DNA of 64,000 nucleotides from Bacillota bacterium (GTDB taxonomy: Bacteria > Bacillota > DSM-12270 > Thermacetogeniales > Thermacetogeniaceae), in NCBI GenBank assembly GCA_013177945.1, contig JABLXW010000008.1, positions 186,001-250,000 of the forward strand, in the 5' to 3' direction. Position 1 is the stretch's first letter. Each line of letters opens with the position of its first letter. The notes beneath the pieces are model-generated. The model saw nothing but the letters and a program-made list of their open reading frames with translations. It was not told the origin of the DNA and searched no databases. Both the position numbers and the translations under genes were made by a program. Below, piece by piece: positions 34,679-44,000 of this stretch.

Positions 34679-36046
34679 TTATTTAGGAAACACCAGGCCG
34701 AAGATAAGGACTGCGAGGCCAAAGTAGACGGCCATGCTCACGATGTCGGTGAGGGTCGTGATGAAAGGCCCCGAGGCAACGGCCGGATCAAAGCCCAGGC
34801 GCTCAATAACAATGGGGAAAAACGATCCAAGGATGACGCCCACGAAAATATTGATGCATAAGGCAGAACCCAGGGTGAGAGCAAAAGGAATGCTCCGAAG
34901 CCAAAAATAACCGATCACGAAAAGAACTGCTCCGCAGATCAAACCAACCGTTAAACCAACCTTAGCCTCCCGGTAAACTACGGCCCACAGCCGGCCCTTA
35001 TCGAGGCTGCCGGTAGCCAAACCCCGTACTACGATCGCGAGGGACTGGGTTGCCGCATTACCCGCCTCACCTGCCATGACGGTGATAAAAAAAGCCAGGG
35101 CAGTAACGAGCTGAAGGGCGCCGGAAAACGTATCAACCACTTTGCTGGCAACCAGTTCCCCGAAAAGGAGGCCGACCAGCCAGGGGAGGCGGAGCTTCGC
35201 CCTCCGCCAGAAGGGAGCGGTTATTTCCAGATCCTCGGGTTCGCCGCTGCTCGCCAGTTTATAAATGTCCTCGGTGGCCTCTTCCTCGATGACATCGATG
35301 ACGTCGTCTACGGTGACGATTCCCACCAGCACCTGGTCGAGATCCACAACGGGGACGGCCAGAAAGTCGTACTTGGAAATGACGCGGGCGACCTCCTCCT
35401 GGTCGGCCAGGACGCTTACGGAGATCACCTTCCGGTGCATGATCTCCTCGATCCGCGTCTCGGGGCTCGCCACAATCAATTCCCGCAGGCTGATCACCCC
35501 GACCAGCTGCCCGCGCTCGTTGACAACGTAGACGTAGTAAATCGTCTCGGCGTCGGGGGCGGTTTCCCGGAGCACCTCGATGGCGCGCCCCACCGTGATG
35601 TCCTGGCAGATCGCCACGTACTCCGTTGTCATGATCCCGCCTGCAGTGTCCTCCGGGTAGACCAGGAGTTCCTCCACATCGGCGGCGTCCTCGACCTCCA
35701 TCATGGTGAGGACCTTTTTCTTTTCCGCTTCGGTCAGCTCGCCCAGGAGGTCGGCGGCGTCGTCCAGGGACATCTCTTCGAAAATATCGGCAACCCGTTC
35801 CGCGCCCAGAGCCTGGAGCAGGGGGGAGACAAGCTGGGGATCGAGCTCGTTGAGGACTGCCGCTGCCTTCTCGTTGTCAAGTGTGACAAAAACCCAGAGG
35901 CGCTCTTCGGGCTTCAGCTCCGCCAGAACTTCTGCAAGATCGACAGCCTGGATCTCCTTCACCAGCAGGGTGATGCTCTGCAAGTCCTCCCGGGCAAGAT
36001 GCTGCCTGACCAGGTCCAGGACTTCTTTCAAGTGCCTCTGTGCCAT
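34679..36046 (-). CDS. mgtE: magnesium transporter MgtE
   Basis: This Mg2+ channel of about 455 aa has an N-terminal helical superfamily domain (about 1-120, with FEEMSLDDAADLLGELTEAE). A CBS pair follows (about 125-250), including LVYPEDTAGGIMTTEYVAI and IVTVDDVIDVIEEEATED. Five transmembrane helices (about 275-455) carry GEAGNAATQSLAIVVRGLA and end in LTDIVSMAVYFGLA. Cytosolic Mg2+ binding to the N and CBS domains closes the pore. ATG 36046 has AAAGGAGC upstream; the frame extends to 36097 without a site. No Mg2+ (M-box) riboswitch could be recognised in the leader. Confidence 0.95.
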   Translation of the reverse strand: MAQRHLKEVLDLVRQHLAREDLQSITLLVKEIQAVDLAEVLAELKPEERLWVFVTLDNEKAAAVLNELDPQLVSPLLQALGAERVADIFEEMSLDDAADLLGELTEAEKKKVLTMMEVEDAADVEELLVYPEDTAGGIMTTEYVAICQDITVGRAIEVLRETAPDAETIYYVYVVNERGQLVGVISLRELIVASPETRIEEIMHRKVISVSVLADQEEVARVISKYDFLAVPVVDLDQVLVGIVTVDDVIDVIEEEATEDIYKLASSGEPEDLEITAPFWRRAKLRLPWLVGLLFGELVASKVVDTFSGALQLVTALAFFITVMAGEAGNAATQSLAIVVRGLATGSLDKGRLWAVVYREAKVGLTVGLICGAVLFVIGYFWLRSIPFALTLGSALCINIFVGVILGSFFPIVIERLGFDPAVASGPFITTLTDIVSMAVYFGLAVLIFGLVFPK

Positions 36047-36146
36047 GGTAGAGTGCTCCTTTCCCGCCGGGGCACCAACCAGGCACGAGGGTGGCACCCG
36101 CGGCTCTTATGAATGCTGTTTAGGGTCTGAATCCAATCTTTGCACC

Positions 36147-36172
36147 TCCAAAAAATAACCCCTCTAGCGGGG
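36147..36172 (-). terminator. terminator-like hairpin between era and mgtE
   Basis: CCCCgCTAGaGGGG (36159-36172) is followed on the minus strand by TTATTTTTT. The stem is short but the T-tract is good. It probably ends the era transcript. Confidence 0.5.
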
Positions 36173-36279
36173 ATCTTAAAACCCTTTATTAACCTACCAG
36201 TTCCTGCTGCACCTGTCAAGCCAAAAAGCTCTTCCGGGCCGCCGCCCCTCCCGGACAGGGTTGTGGGCGCCTCCCCTTT

Positions 36280-37161
36280 TCACTTTTCGTAGCCCAGGGA
36301 GCGGAGCGCGATTTCATCATCTCGCCAGCCCTTTTTGACCTTAACCCAGAGATCGAGGTAAACCTGGTTCCCGAAGATTGCCTCCAGCTCCAGGCGGGCG
36401 AGCCGCCCGATCTCCTTGAGCATCCGCCCCCCTTTTCCGATCAGGATCGCCTTCTGGGATTCCCGCTCAACAAAGATGACCGCAGCCAGGTAGAGAACCT
36501 GGTTCGGCCGCAGCTGCATCTCATCCACCACGACCGCCACCGAATAGGGCACCTCTTCCCGCGTCAGCAGCAGGACCTTTTCGCGCACGATTTCTCCTGC
36601 AATAAAGCGCTCCGGCTGATCGGTGACCATTTCCGGAGGGTAATAAAAGGGCCCCTCCGGCAGATTCTCAACGATGACTTTCTTGAGTTCCTCGAGGTTC
36701 TCCCCGGTCAAAGCGGAAACGGGAACGACCGCCAGAAAGGGGGTGCGGGCAGAAAACCACTCAATCAAAGGGAGAAGTTCGTGCTTTTTGACCAGGTCGA
36801 TTTTGTTGGGGACGAGAACAACCGGCGTTTTGACCCTGCTCAGTCTGGCGAGGATGTATTCTTCGCCGGAGCCCGGGGGAACAGCGGCATCAACGACGTA
36901 GAGAACCAGATCGACCTCCTCCAGGGCTTTCTCTGCCACTTTGACCATGTACTCGCCCAGCTTGTGGCGGGGCTTGTGGATGCCGGGGGTATCAAGGAAA
37001 ACCACCTGCGCCTCCCCGGTGCTGAAAACCCCCAGGATGCGGTTTCTGGTGGTCTGGGGCTTCTCGGAAACGATGGCGATCTTCCGGCCCACGATCCTGT
37101 TGAGCAGGGTTGATTTTCCTACATTGGGGCGTCCGATAATGGAAACAAATCCCGACTTAAT
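36280..37161 (-). CDS. era: GTPase Era, probable ATT start
   Basis: This GTPase of about 293 aa binds the 3' end of 16S rRNA and assists 30S maturation. The G domain has GRPNVGKSTLLNRI (G1), DTPGIHKPRH (G3) and NKIDLV (G4). A KH domain follows, with GRMLKEIGRLARLELE. The G1 motif lies upstream of the first in-frame GTG (37092), so that GTG cannot be the start. Going further upstream, an in-frame TGA occurs, and the only codon that gives a normal Era N terminus (KSGFVSIIGRPN) is ATT at 37161, with GGGGAG 9 nt before it. Either ATT is used, as in infC genes, or a sequence error hides the true start. Confidence 0.93.
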   Translation of the reverse strand: MKSGFVSIIGRPNVGKSTLLNRIVGRKIAIVSEKPQTTRNRILGVFSTGEAQVVFLDTPGIHKPRHKLGEYMVKVAEKALEEVDLVLYVVDAAVPPGSGEEYILARLSRVKTPVVLVPNKIDLVKKHELLPLIEWFSARTPFLAVVPVSALTGENLEELKKVIVENLPEGPFYYPPEMVTDQPERFIAGEIVREKVLLLTREEVPYSVAVVVDEMQLRPNQVLYLAAVIFVERESQKAILIGKGGRMLKEIGRLARLELEAIFGNQVYLDLWVKVKKGWRDDEIALRSLGYEK

Positions 37162-37189
37162 ACACCTTCACTCCCCTAAATTTTTCCCC

Positions 37190-37576
37190 TCATTCCGGCG
37201 CGGGCAACCGGAAGGCGGCAGGAAAAAGTTCCACAAGGCTCTTCACTTCCATTTCGAGGTTGTTCCCGCCGCGGATAATCCGCAGCCGGGGGGCGAATTC
37301 CGCAAGGCACTGGAGGCAGGCGCCGCAGGGCCAGACCGCCGCCGGAGCCCAGAGGGCAAGCGCCTGAAAGCGGCGCACCCCGGCCGCCACAGCCTTCCCC
37401 AGGGCAACCCGCTCTGCGCACAGAGTCAGGCCATAGGAGGCGTTTTCCACGTTGCAGCCCGTAAAAACGGTTCCCTCTTCACCCAGCAGCGCCGCTCCCA
37501 CCGGAAAGTTCGAGTAGGGAGCGTAGGCGCTCCGGGCGGCCTGGGCTGCAAGCCGCAGCAATTCCCGATCTTCCAC
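37190..37576 (-). CDS. cdd: cytidine deaminase
   Basis: This 128-aa zinc enzyme converts cytidine and deoxycytidine to uridine forms. The active site is visible as TGCNVENASYGLTLCAERVA (Cys and Glu of the HAE/CAE motif) and WPCGACLQCLAEFAP. GTG 37576 fits AAAGGA 9 nt upstream; the frame extends to 37666 but with a low-complexity N terminus. Usual position between dgkA and era. Confidence 0.94.
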   Translation of the reverse strand: MEDRELLRLAAQAARSAYAPYSNFPVGAALLGEEGTVFTGCNVENASYGLTLCAERVALGKAVAAGVRRFQALALWAPAAVWPCGACLQCLAEFAPRLRIIRGGNNLEMEVKSLVELFPAAFRLPAPE

Positions 37577-37675
37577 GCACGCTGATCCTTTCTTAAATAA
37601 ATCCTGATCCGCCGCTGCCCTTCCCGCTCCCCTGCTGCAGCTGCCGCCGGATCGGCTTCTCCGCAAGGCGGCAGG

Positions 37676-38041
37676 TCAGCGAAAGAGGGGGCGGAGGTGG
37701 GGGAGAAAAACCAGAAACCCCGTAAGGAGGGCATTAAGCGCGGCTACCAGCACCGCCCCGGCCGCGATGTGCTTGGCGGTTCGCGCCAGCGGGTGGTAGG
37801 TGGCAACAAAGAGATCAACGGTCTTTTCCAGGGCGGTGTTGAACATTTCGGCAACCAGGACGAGGCTGATGGCAAAAACCACCAGCGCAGTTTCCAGCCG
37901 GTCCAGCTTCAGCGCCCAGGCGGCAAACAAGGCGATGCAGGCAGCCGCAAGGTGAATCCTCATGTTCCGCTGCGTCGCCAGGCAGTAGCCCATTCCCGCC
38001 CCGGCATCCCGGAAGCTTTCCGCTAAGGTCCTTTTGCTCAT
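37676..38041 (-). CDS. dgkA: undecaprenol/diacylglycerol kinase (DgkA family)
   Basis: This 121-aa membrane kinase has three transmembrane helices. The family signature is VAEMFNTALEKTVDLFV, with the conserved Glu and Asn for ATP/Mg binding. N-terminal SFRDAGAGMGYCLATQRNMR is the amphipathic segment. In Gram-positives this family phosphorylates undecaprenol. ATG overlaps the ybeY stop by 4 bp (ATGA). Confidence 0.94.
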   Translation of the reverse strand: MSKRTLAESFRDAGAGMGYCLATQRNMRIHLAAACIALFAAWALKLDRLETALVVFAISLVLVAEMFNTALEKTVDLFVATYHPLARTAKHIAAGAVLVAALNALLTGFLVFLPHLRPLFR

Positions 38042-38517
38042 TCCCCATCCACCTCAAAGCCGAGGCGGGCAAGCACCTTCTTCTCCCGCGCCCGCATCTC
38101 GGCGGCTTCCTCCGGAGACTCGTGGTCGTACCCCAGCAGGTGCAGCATCCCGTGAACCGCCAGAAAGACCATCTCCCGGGAGAAGGAGTTTCCGCACGCC
38201 CCGGCCTGCTCAAGGGCGCGGGGGACGGAAATCACGATGTCCCCCAGCAGGACCTCCTCCCCCGGGTCGGGAACAACAGGCTCTTCCAGAGCCTCCTCCA
38301 GCATCGGAAAAGCCAGCACATCCGTCGTTTCGTCAAGACCGCGGTACTTCCTGTTCAAGGCAGCCATTCCGGTGTCATCGACGAGGAGGATGCTGACCTC
38401 GGTCTCCAGAAAAAACTCCTCCTCTCTGAGGACCTCCTCAAGGGCCCTCCGGATCAGTCCCAGCACTTCGTCGCCGACCGGGACCTGGTTTTGCTCGTTA
38501 CTGATTAACAACTGCAC
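38038..38517 (-). CDS. ybeY: endoribonuclease YbeY
   Basis: This 159-aa zinc-dependent RNase acts in 16S rRNA 3' end maturation and ribosome quality control. The metal site is HGMLHLLGYDH near residues 120-130. LNRKYRGLDETTDVLAFPM is the conserved centre. It begins with TTG 38517, overlapping the 3' end of the pgpH gene by 20 bp. Its neighbour era also acts on the 16S 3' end. Confidence 0.95.
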   Translation of the reverse strand: MQLLISNEQNQVPVGDEVLGLIRRALEEVLREEEFFLETEVSILLVDDTGMAALNRKYRGLDETTDVLAFPMLEEALEEPVVPDPGEEVLLGDIVISVPRALEQAGACGNSFSREMVFLAVHGMLHLLGYDHESPEEAAEMRAREKKVLARLGFEVDGE

Positions 38518-40678
38518 CCCTCGACCTTCTCCTTTCGAGCTCGCTGATCACCGTTTCGGGGTACTCAATGCGGGAGTGGAAGATTCCCGTCAGCACCCGG
38601 ACAAAGGCGGCGGCAATCCTGTTCAGGTCCTTGAAAGTCAGGTCGCACTCATCCAGCTGGCCGTCGTGCAGCTTTTCCTTGATGATCCTTCTGGTCAAAC
38701 CCTCCAGCCGCCCCGGGGTGGGCTTCTGAAGCGCCCGGATCGCCGCCTCTACGCTGTCGGCCAGCATCACCAGGGCGGCCTCTTTGCTCTGGGGTTTGAC
38801 GGCATCGTAGCGAAAGTCGGCTTCCGCTACCAGCTCCGGCCGGTCGCTTTCCAGGGCGCGCTGGTAAAAGTAGGCAACCAGGCTCGTGCCGTGGTGCTGC
38901 TCGATGATTGCCATCACATCGCGGGGGAGCTTGTGCTCCCGGGCCAGCTCCAGGCCGTCCTTAACGTGGGAGGTTATGATTAGTGTGCTCAGGCTCGGGG
39001 CGATCTTTTCATGCGGGTTTTCCTTCGTGACCTGGTTTTCGATAAAGAAGTAGGGGCGCTTCAGTTTCCCGATGTCGTGGTAGTAGGACCCCACGCGCAC
39101 CAGGAGGGGATCGGCGTGGACCGCCTGTGCTGCTGCCTCCGCCAGGTTGCCGACAAGGATGCTGTGGTGGTACGTGCCGGGAGCTTCCATCAGCAGCCGC
39201 TTCAAAAGGGGCTGGTTGGGATTGGCCAGCTCCAGGAGCCGGACCGAACTGGTAATTCCGAAGGCAGTCTCCAGGTAGGGGAGGCACCCCAGGGTCATCA
39301 CCGAAGAAAGGAAACCGTTCAGGATTCCCATCCCGACACCCGCAGCCAGGGTGCTTGCCCCGACCTCGTCAAGCAGGCCCAGGACCAGGATGACTGCAGC
39401 ATTTGCAAGGGAGACGTAGATTCCCCCCCGGATCAGGCCCGACCGGTCGCTCAGGGAGGAGATGCTGTAAATTCCTGCCAGGCTGCCCACCAGCCCCGCA
39501 ATCACGAAGGAGAGCTGCCCGCCCATCATGATTCCCACCAGGATGCTGGCCAAAAAGGCGGAAAAAACCGCCAGCCCCGCGTCAAGGAGCACGGTGATCA
39601 GCATTGCCCCCCCGGCAAGGGGGACGAGGTAGCCGACCAGGTTCGCAATTTCCGGCTGGTTGCTGATCTTTAAAACGGTAATCCCCTTCGCAACCAGAAG
39701 GGTCAGGGTGAAGAGGAGCCCGTAGAGAAGGAGGTGCTGGTCGTGGCTCAGGAAGTCCCGCCGGAACTGGTAAAGGTAAAAGAAGATCAGCCCTCCCAGC
39801 AAAAGGACGAAGAGGCTGGCCCCGAGCAGCGCAGGCCAGATCGCCCGCGTTCTCAAAAGCCCCAGCTGACGAAGCACCGCGAGATCCCCGGCATCAACAG
39901 GGTCCCCCTTCCTGACGATGATCTGCCCCGCCTGGATGGTGCGCTGAACCGGAGGCACCTGATTCCTGGCCTCTGCAACCCGCCTGGCGTAGGCCTCCCG
40001 GTCGAGGATGAGATTGGGCCGGATCGTTTCCGTGAGGATGAAGCTGACCACAGGCTGCCAGGGCTTATTCAGTTCAGAGAGAGCAACCTTTTCGGCAAGC
40101 CTTTCCCGCGCCTCGGGAAGAGACTCCTCGGTGAGGCGGTACTTCAGCTCCTCCTGGAGGAAATTTCTGGTCCGCGCCTCAAGACCCGCCAGCTCCTCCT
40201 CGCTTCTCTGAAAGAGCGCCTCCAGCGCCCCGCCCGGGAGAGACTTCACTTTCTCCGCCGGGGCGCCGGTTGCCTGCCCGAGGAAGTCCCGCAGCCGGGC
40301 CGCCCGCTCCTCAGCAGAAAGATCAGCCCCCCGCAGTTCCCTTATCCTGGCGTAAATCCCCCTGATCTTTTCATCAAGCAGAGCCGCAACCTGCTTATCC
40401 TCCCGGTAGACCTTTTCCACCCGGCGGGCCGCCTCCTCCCGGAGGCGCTCCGTCTCCGCTTCATCAACGTATACGATGTTGCGCGGGGAGGAGATGTCGG
40501 CCGGGCTGATCTGCCCCTCTTTCAGGGAAAAGCCCCCGGAAAGAAAACTCGAAACCAGGACGAGCACGGCAACCAGAAAAAAGAAAAGACCCCAGCCCGC
40601 CTTCTGAAAGTTCGGGTGGCGGATTGCTTTACTCAAAGCATCCCGGAGCCAGCGGCTCCCTTTCTGCCAGGTGAGCAT
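38498..40678 (-). CDS. pgpH: cyclic-di-AMP phosphodiesterase PgpH (7TM-HD, YqfF)
   Basis: This 726-aa membrane enzyme hydrolyses c-di-AMP to pApA. Residues 1-50 hold the first helix. About 50-270 is the extracytoplasmic 7TMR-HDED domain. About 275-470 contains the remaining membrane helices. About 480-700 is the cytoplasmic HD domain with EAPGTYHHSILVGNLAEAAA, SYYHDIGKLKRPYFF and EQHHGTSLVAYFYQRA. Adjacent to phoH and ybeY as in Bacillus and Listeria. It is functionally tied to the c-di-AMP riboswitch at 16.7 kb in this window. Confidence 0.95.
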   Translation of the reverse strand: MLTWQKGSRWLRDALSKAIRHPNFQKAGWGLFFFLVAVLVLVSSFLSGGFSLKEGQISPADISSPRNIVYVDEAETERLREEAARRVEKVYREDKQVAALLDEKIRGIYARIRELRGADLSAEERAARLRDFLGQATGAPAEKVKSLPGGALEALFQRSEEELAGLEARTRNFLQEELKYRLTEESLPEARERLAEKVALSELNKPWQPVVSFILTETIRPNLILDREAYARRVAEARNQVPPVQRTIQAGQIIVRKGDPVDAGDLAVLRQLGLLRTRAIWPALLGASLFVLLLGGLIFFYLYQFRRDFLSHDQHLLLYGLLFTLTLLVAKGITVLKISNQPEIANLVGYLVPLAGGAMLITVLLDAGLAVFSAFLASILVGIMMGGQLSFVIAGLVGSLAGIYSISSLSDRSGLIRGGIYVSLANAAVILVLGLLDEVGASTLAAGVGMGILNGFLSSVMTLGCLPYLETAFGITSSVRLLELANPNQPLLKRLLMEAPGTYHHSILVGNLAEAAAQAVHADPLLVRVGSYYHDIGKLKRPYFFIENQVTKENPHEKIAPSLSTLIITSHVKDGLELAREHKLPRDVMAIIEQHHGTSLVAYFYQRALESDRPELVAEADFRYDAVKPQSKEAALVMLADSVEAAIRALQKPTPGRLEGLTRRIIKEKLHDGQLDECDLTFKDLNRIAAAFVRVLTGIFHSRIEYPETVISELERRRSRGAVVNQ

Positions 40679-40713
40679 GAAATGTCACTCCTAAAAGAAA
40701 CCAGCAAACCGCA

Positions 40714-41682
40714 TTACCTGTCTTTTGCCTCAAAAAGCTCGTAGGCTTCAACGATTTTCTGGACGAGGGGGTGGCGGATGACGTCCTCCCCCGTAAGATA
40801 CTGGAAGGAAACTCCTTCCACATCCTTTAATACCTTCTGAACCTCGACAAGGCCGGAGGACTGCCCCTTGGGAAGGTCAATCTGGGTTACATCCCCGGTT
40901 ACCACGGCCTTGGAACCAAAGCCCAGGCGGGTTAAAAACATCTTCATCTGCTCCGGGGTGGTGTTCTGCGCCTCGTCGAGAATCACAAAGGAGTCATCGA
41001 GCGTGCGCCCCCGCATGTAGGCGAGGGGGGCCACCTCGATGATGCCGCGCTCCATGTAGCGCTGGGCGGTCTCCGCTCCCAGCACATTGTAAAGACCGTC
41101 ATAAAGCGGCCGCAGGTAGGGATCAACCTTTTCCTGGATGTCGCCAGGGAGAAATCCCAGCTTCTCCCCCGCCTCCACCGCGGGCCGGACCAGGACAATC
41201 CGGCTGGTCTCCCTGTTTCTCAGGGCGCGCACTGCCATGACGACGGCCAGATAGGTTTTTCCGGTGCCGGCGGGGCCGATTGCAAAGACCAGATCGTGGT
41301 CCTTGATCGCCTGAATATACCGGGCCTGGCCGGCCGTTTTCGGGCGGATCGGCTTGCCGCGCGCATTTGTCAAAATCACCTCCGCCCGGATGTCAACCAG
41401 CTTATCCCGCGAACTCTCTTGAACGAGGCGCCACGCGTAGTTGATGTCGGAAATCGTGATCGGGTTCCCCTGCTCCGTCCAGGCAATCAACTGCTTCAGC
41501 AGAGCAACCGCCCGGCTCACTGCCTCCTCTTCACCCCGGACGATGATTTCACCGCTTCGGGCGATGATCTGGGTCGCACTTTTTTCTTCAATAAACCTCA
41601 GGTTTTCATCAAGGTGACCGAAAAGGTTAGCCGCGTCTCCGTTGTTCTTTACGCTGAGCCTCGCTTCTGCGCAACCTACCAA
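40714..41682 (-). CDS. phoH: PhoH-like ATPase (YbeZ type)
   Basis: This 322-aa cytosolic NTPase has a KH-like N terminus and a RecA-like core: Walker [17 protein letters not shown], Walker [12 protein letters not shown], and the PhoH stretch [14 protein letters not shown]. Thought to act with YbeY in RNA processing, which fits the gene order. TTG 41682 is the first in-frame start; the ribosome-binding site is weak. Confidence 0.93.
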   Translation of the reverse strand: MVGCAEARLSVKNNGDAANLFGHLDENLRFIEEKSATQIIARSGEIIVRGEEEAVSRAVALLKQLIAWTEQGNPITISDINYAWRLVQESSRDKLVDIRAEVILTNARGKPIRPKTAGQARYIQAIKDHDLVFAIGPAGTGKTYLAVVMAVRALRNRETSRIVLVRPAVEAGEKLGFLPGDIQEKVDPYLRPLYDGLYNVLGAETAQRYMERGIIEVAPLAYMRGRTLDDSFVILDEAQNTTPEQMKMFLTRLGFGSKAVVTGDVTQIDLPKGQSSGLVEVQKVLKDVEGVSFQYLTGEDVIRHPLVQKIVEAYELFEAKDR

Positions 41683-41704
41683 ACTTTCTGTCTACCCCCT
41701 GTCT

Positions 41705-43030
41705 TTAGTCGATTGCCGGGTTATCCCTTCCGCCCGGGTTCTCCGGAACCCGCGGCTCCCCCAGGTTCCGCGGCGCCTGAAACGGCCTTTCTCTCCCGAT
41801 GTCCTCAACTGCTTCCGCTGTGATGACAACCCGGACAGGGCCCTGATCTCCGCCCTGAAGCACCTTCACCTGGCGCTTCACAACCGGCACTCCCGCAGGA
41901 ACAAGTTCTGCGAGGCGCTCCCGGGCGCGCCGGGCCGCAAGGCGGAGGGCTTCCTCGTAACTCCGGGTGACGCGCACACGCCTGATTTCTTTTACTTCTA
42001 TTGTAACAAATTCGACAGGCAAAGTGATACTCCTCCACCGGGGAAATTTCCTCCGGTGGACCCTTGCACGGTAGAGTGCATAGGGAATGCGGCGGGGGCC
42101 TTTTATAATTATTTCCTTTTGTTCCATCCTGATGCAGACGATCCGTACTGCCCTCCCCGTTATTCGCTCAAGCACCTCCGTGCGGGGGGCCTCCCCGTAC
42201 CCTCTGTACCAAACGCGCGCCCGGACGATCCCCTGCGCCCTCACGTAGCGGGGGAGAGAAGGGGCAGGAGGCGACCCGGCACCCTCCGGGGCTGGGAAGG
42301 GAGCGGCAACGACCCCGGAAATAAGGATCTGCCCCCTCCGGACGACATCCCCCTCCTGAACGCGGGGCGACCCTGCAAGAACCAGAAGCTCTTTAATCAA
42401 CCCGTCTTTTTTCGCCACAACATGAGAGGGGCCCCTGTCTCTTTCGGCGAGTGCTTTCTCTGTAATTCTGATCCGCGCCCGCGTCCCCTTTATGTGAACC
42501 TCCGCAAAGGCGACCCCGGGAAGCTCCTGCATCAGGAAGTCGGCAACCCCGTTCGGCTCCACCCGGAACCGGAAGACGCCCGGATGCAAACCGGCGCGGG
42601 CGGCGGCCCGCAGGACCGCGGCAGGCGGTATCCGCCTCGTTCCCGCCACTTCAACGGTCCAGATAAAGGAGGAAAAAAGGTAGAGGAGCAGACAGAAAAC
42701 AAGGGCCCCTCCCGCCAGCATCTTCCGGCGCCGCAGGCGGTGGATGAGGAAGGGAAGGCCCCGCTTCGCCCGGATCCGGACGCGGCAGCGCGCCCGCCTG
42801 GCAATGTGGCGCAACCCCCTGAAGGAGGCCGCATAAACCCTGACCAGAAGGAGCTGCCCGTCGATCCAGGCGATATCCCAGAGGAAAACCCCCCGCGTTA
42901 AGGCCAGATTGATGAAGCGCTCCGGGTGCTCCCCCTGAACGGTTAAAACAAGGTATCCCAGCAGATAGGCCCAAAGATCCCGCACCGGAAGGATGCCTGC
43001 CTCCTTTCTCCTCTTAAAAAGCCTTCGCAC
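41705..43030 (-). CDS. yqfD: sporulation protein YqfD
   Basis: This 441-aa protein has a single membrane helix near residues 105-125 (MLAGGALVFCLLLYLFSSFI) between a cytoplasmic N terminus and a large extracytoplasmic part with FtsQ/POTRA-like features. Family features include VEVAGTRRIPPAAVL and EGDVVRRGQILISG. Expressed in the mother cell during sporulation in Bacillus; needed for normal spore formation, mechanism unclear. It begins GTG 43030, 17 bp after yqfC. Confidence 0.93.
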   Translation of the reverse strand: MRRLFKRRKEAGILPVRDLWAYLLGYLVLTVQGEHPERFINLALTRGVFLWDIAWIDGQLLLVRVYAASFRGLRHIARRARCRVRIRAKRGLPFLIHRLRRRKMLAGGALVFCLLLYLFSSFIWTVEVAGTRRIPPAAVLRAAARAGLHPGVFRFRVEPNGVADFLMQELPGVAFAEVHIKGTRARIRITEKALAERDRGPSHVVAKKDGLIKELLVLAGSPRVQEGDVVRRGQILISGVVAAPFPAPEGAGSPPAPSLPRYVRAQGIVRARVWYRGYGEAPRTEVLERITGRAVRIVCIRMEQKEIIIKGPRRIPYALYRARVHRRKFPRWRSITLPVEFVTIEVKEIRRVRVTRSYEEALRLAARRARERLAELVPAGVPVVKRQVKVLQGGDQGPVRVVITAEAVEDIGRERPFQAPRNLGEPRVPENPGGRDNPAID

Positions 43031-43047
43031 CGCTTTTCCCGGAACCC

Positions 43048-43353
43048 TTAACTGCCGAGGAGCACCCCCTGGATCTTGCCGTCCACCGCAATTTCATCCG
43101 GGAAAATCGTTCTCAGGGCAAGGCCTGCCCCGCTGATCACCAGTTCCCCCAGACTCGTGCTGATCCGGACCCTTTCCCTGGTATATTCAATAATGCCCCG
43201 GTGGTTTTCGACGATCACCTGCATGTCCCCCAGGAGGGTAACGCGGGGAAGGTCCATGACCAGCTCCCTGGGGAGTTCCAGGAAGTGGGCAAGCGCCTGT
43301 TCAAACCTCTTCTTGCTCTCCCTTGGCAAAAAAATCCCACCCTTCTTTCCCAT
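43048..43353 (-). CDS. yqfC: sporulation protein YqfC
   Basis: This protein of about 100 aa is of the YqfC/YabP family: LELPRELVMDLPRVTLLGD, then ENHRGIIEYTRERVRISTSL. ATG 43353 gives the usual length. TTG 43329 (after AAGGGTGGG) is an alternative that has a better ribosome-binding site. The longer open frame to 43533 has no conserved features. It forms an operon with yqfD. Confidence 0.9.
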   Translation of the reverse strand: MGKKGGIFLPRESKKRFEQALAHFLELPRELVMDLPRVTLLGDMQVIVENHRGIIEYTRERVRISTSLGELVISGAGLALRTIFPDEIAVDGKIQGVLLGS

Positions 43354-43529
43354 TCTATGCAAGCCGGCGGCGGTTGAGACCCTGCCCCAACCGGCACAAA
43401 GCTCTCCGTCCGGAGGAGGCGGGGCCGGAAACGCGAGAACCAAAGCAGGAGCAGCTTTTTCCGGCAGGAGCGCCGGGGCCATATCGAGTAGGGCAGCCTG
43501 CCGGCTTTTTCCATGTTGCCTTTTTATTT

Positions 43530-43997
43530 TCAATCCTCGCCTGAAAGGAGCTTCCGGACAATCTCCTGCACCACTTTTCCGTCGGCGCGGCCTTTCATTT
43601 TGGGCATGAGGACGGACATCACCCGCCCCAGACTTCGCACCTCCCTTGCTCCCGTAGCAGTGATCGCCTCGCGCGCCAGCCGTGTGATCTCCTCCCTGCT
43701 TAACTGCTGGGGAAGATACACTTCAAGAATCGCAATTTCCTCTTCCAGTTCTGCCACAACATCCGGCCGGTTGACCCGGGTGTACTCCATGATGGCCTCC
43801 CGCCGCTGTTTTACCTCTTTTGCCAGCACTTCAATAACGTCGTCGTCGGTAAGCTCCCGCCCGAGTGCAATAGAGTGGTTCTTGAGGGCAGCCCTCGCCA
43901 TGCGGATCACGGAGAGCTGTTTTCTGCCTGCCTCCCGGGCCTTCAAAGCTTTTTTCATATCTTCGAAAAGCCGTTCCTGCAGTGACAGAAAAATCAC
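43530..43997 (-). CDS. yqeY: GatB/YqeY domain protein
   Basis: This protein of about 155 aa has the YqeY domain related to the tail of the GatB amidotransferase subunit, which contacts tRNA. Markers are LQERLFEDMKKALKAREAGR, VNRPDVVAELEEEIAILEVY and MKGRADGKVVQEIVRKLL. The first GTG (43997) overlaps the Shine-Dalgarno AAGGAG. A CTG start 12 nt further in (8 nt after that site) is the better-spaced initiation codon. It lies 3 bp after rpsU. Confidence 0.93.
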   Translation of the reverse strand: MIFLSLQERLFEDMKKALKAREAGRKQLSVIRMARAALKNHSIALGRELTDDDVIEVLAKEVKQRREAIMEYTRVNRPDVVAELEEEIAILEVYLPQQLSREEITRLAREAITATGAREVRSLGRVMSVLMPKMKGRADGKVVQEIVRKLLSGED

Positions 43998-44000
43998 TCC

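Noticed and set aside
36080-36110. GAGGGTGGCACCCGCGG on the + strand, resembling a T-box antiterminator core
   Set aside because: No + strand gene follows, there is an extra base in the core, and there is no specifier-loop region. It is probably coincidence within the mgtE leader.
36047-36160. Possible Mg2+ (M-box) riboswitch before mgtE
   Set aside because: The conserved M-box blocks could not be found; only a short GGGTGCCACCC hairpin is present.
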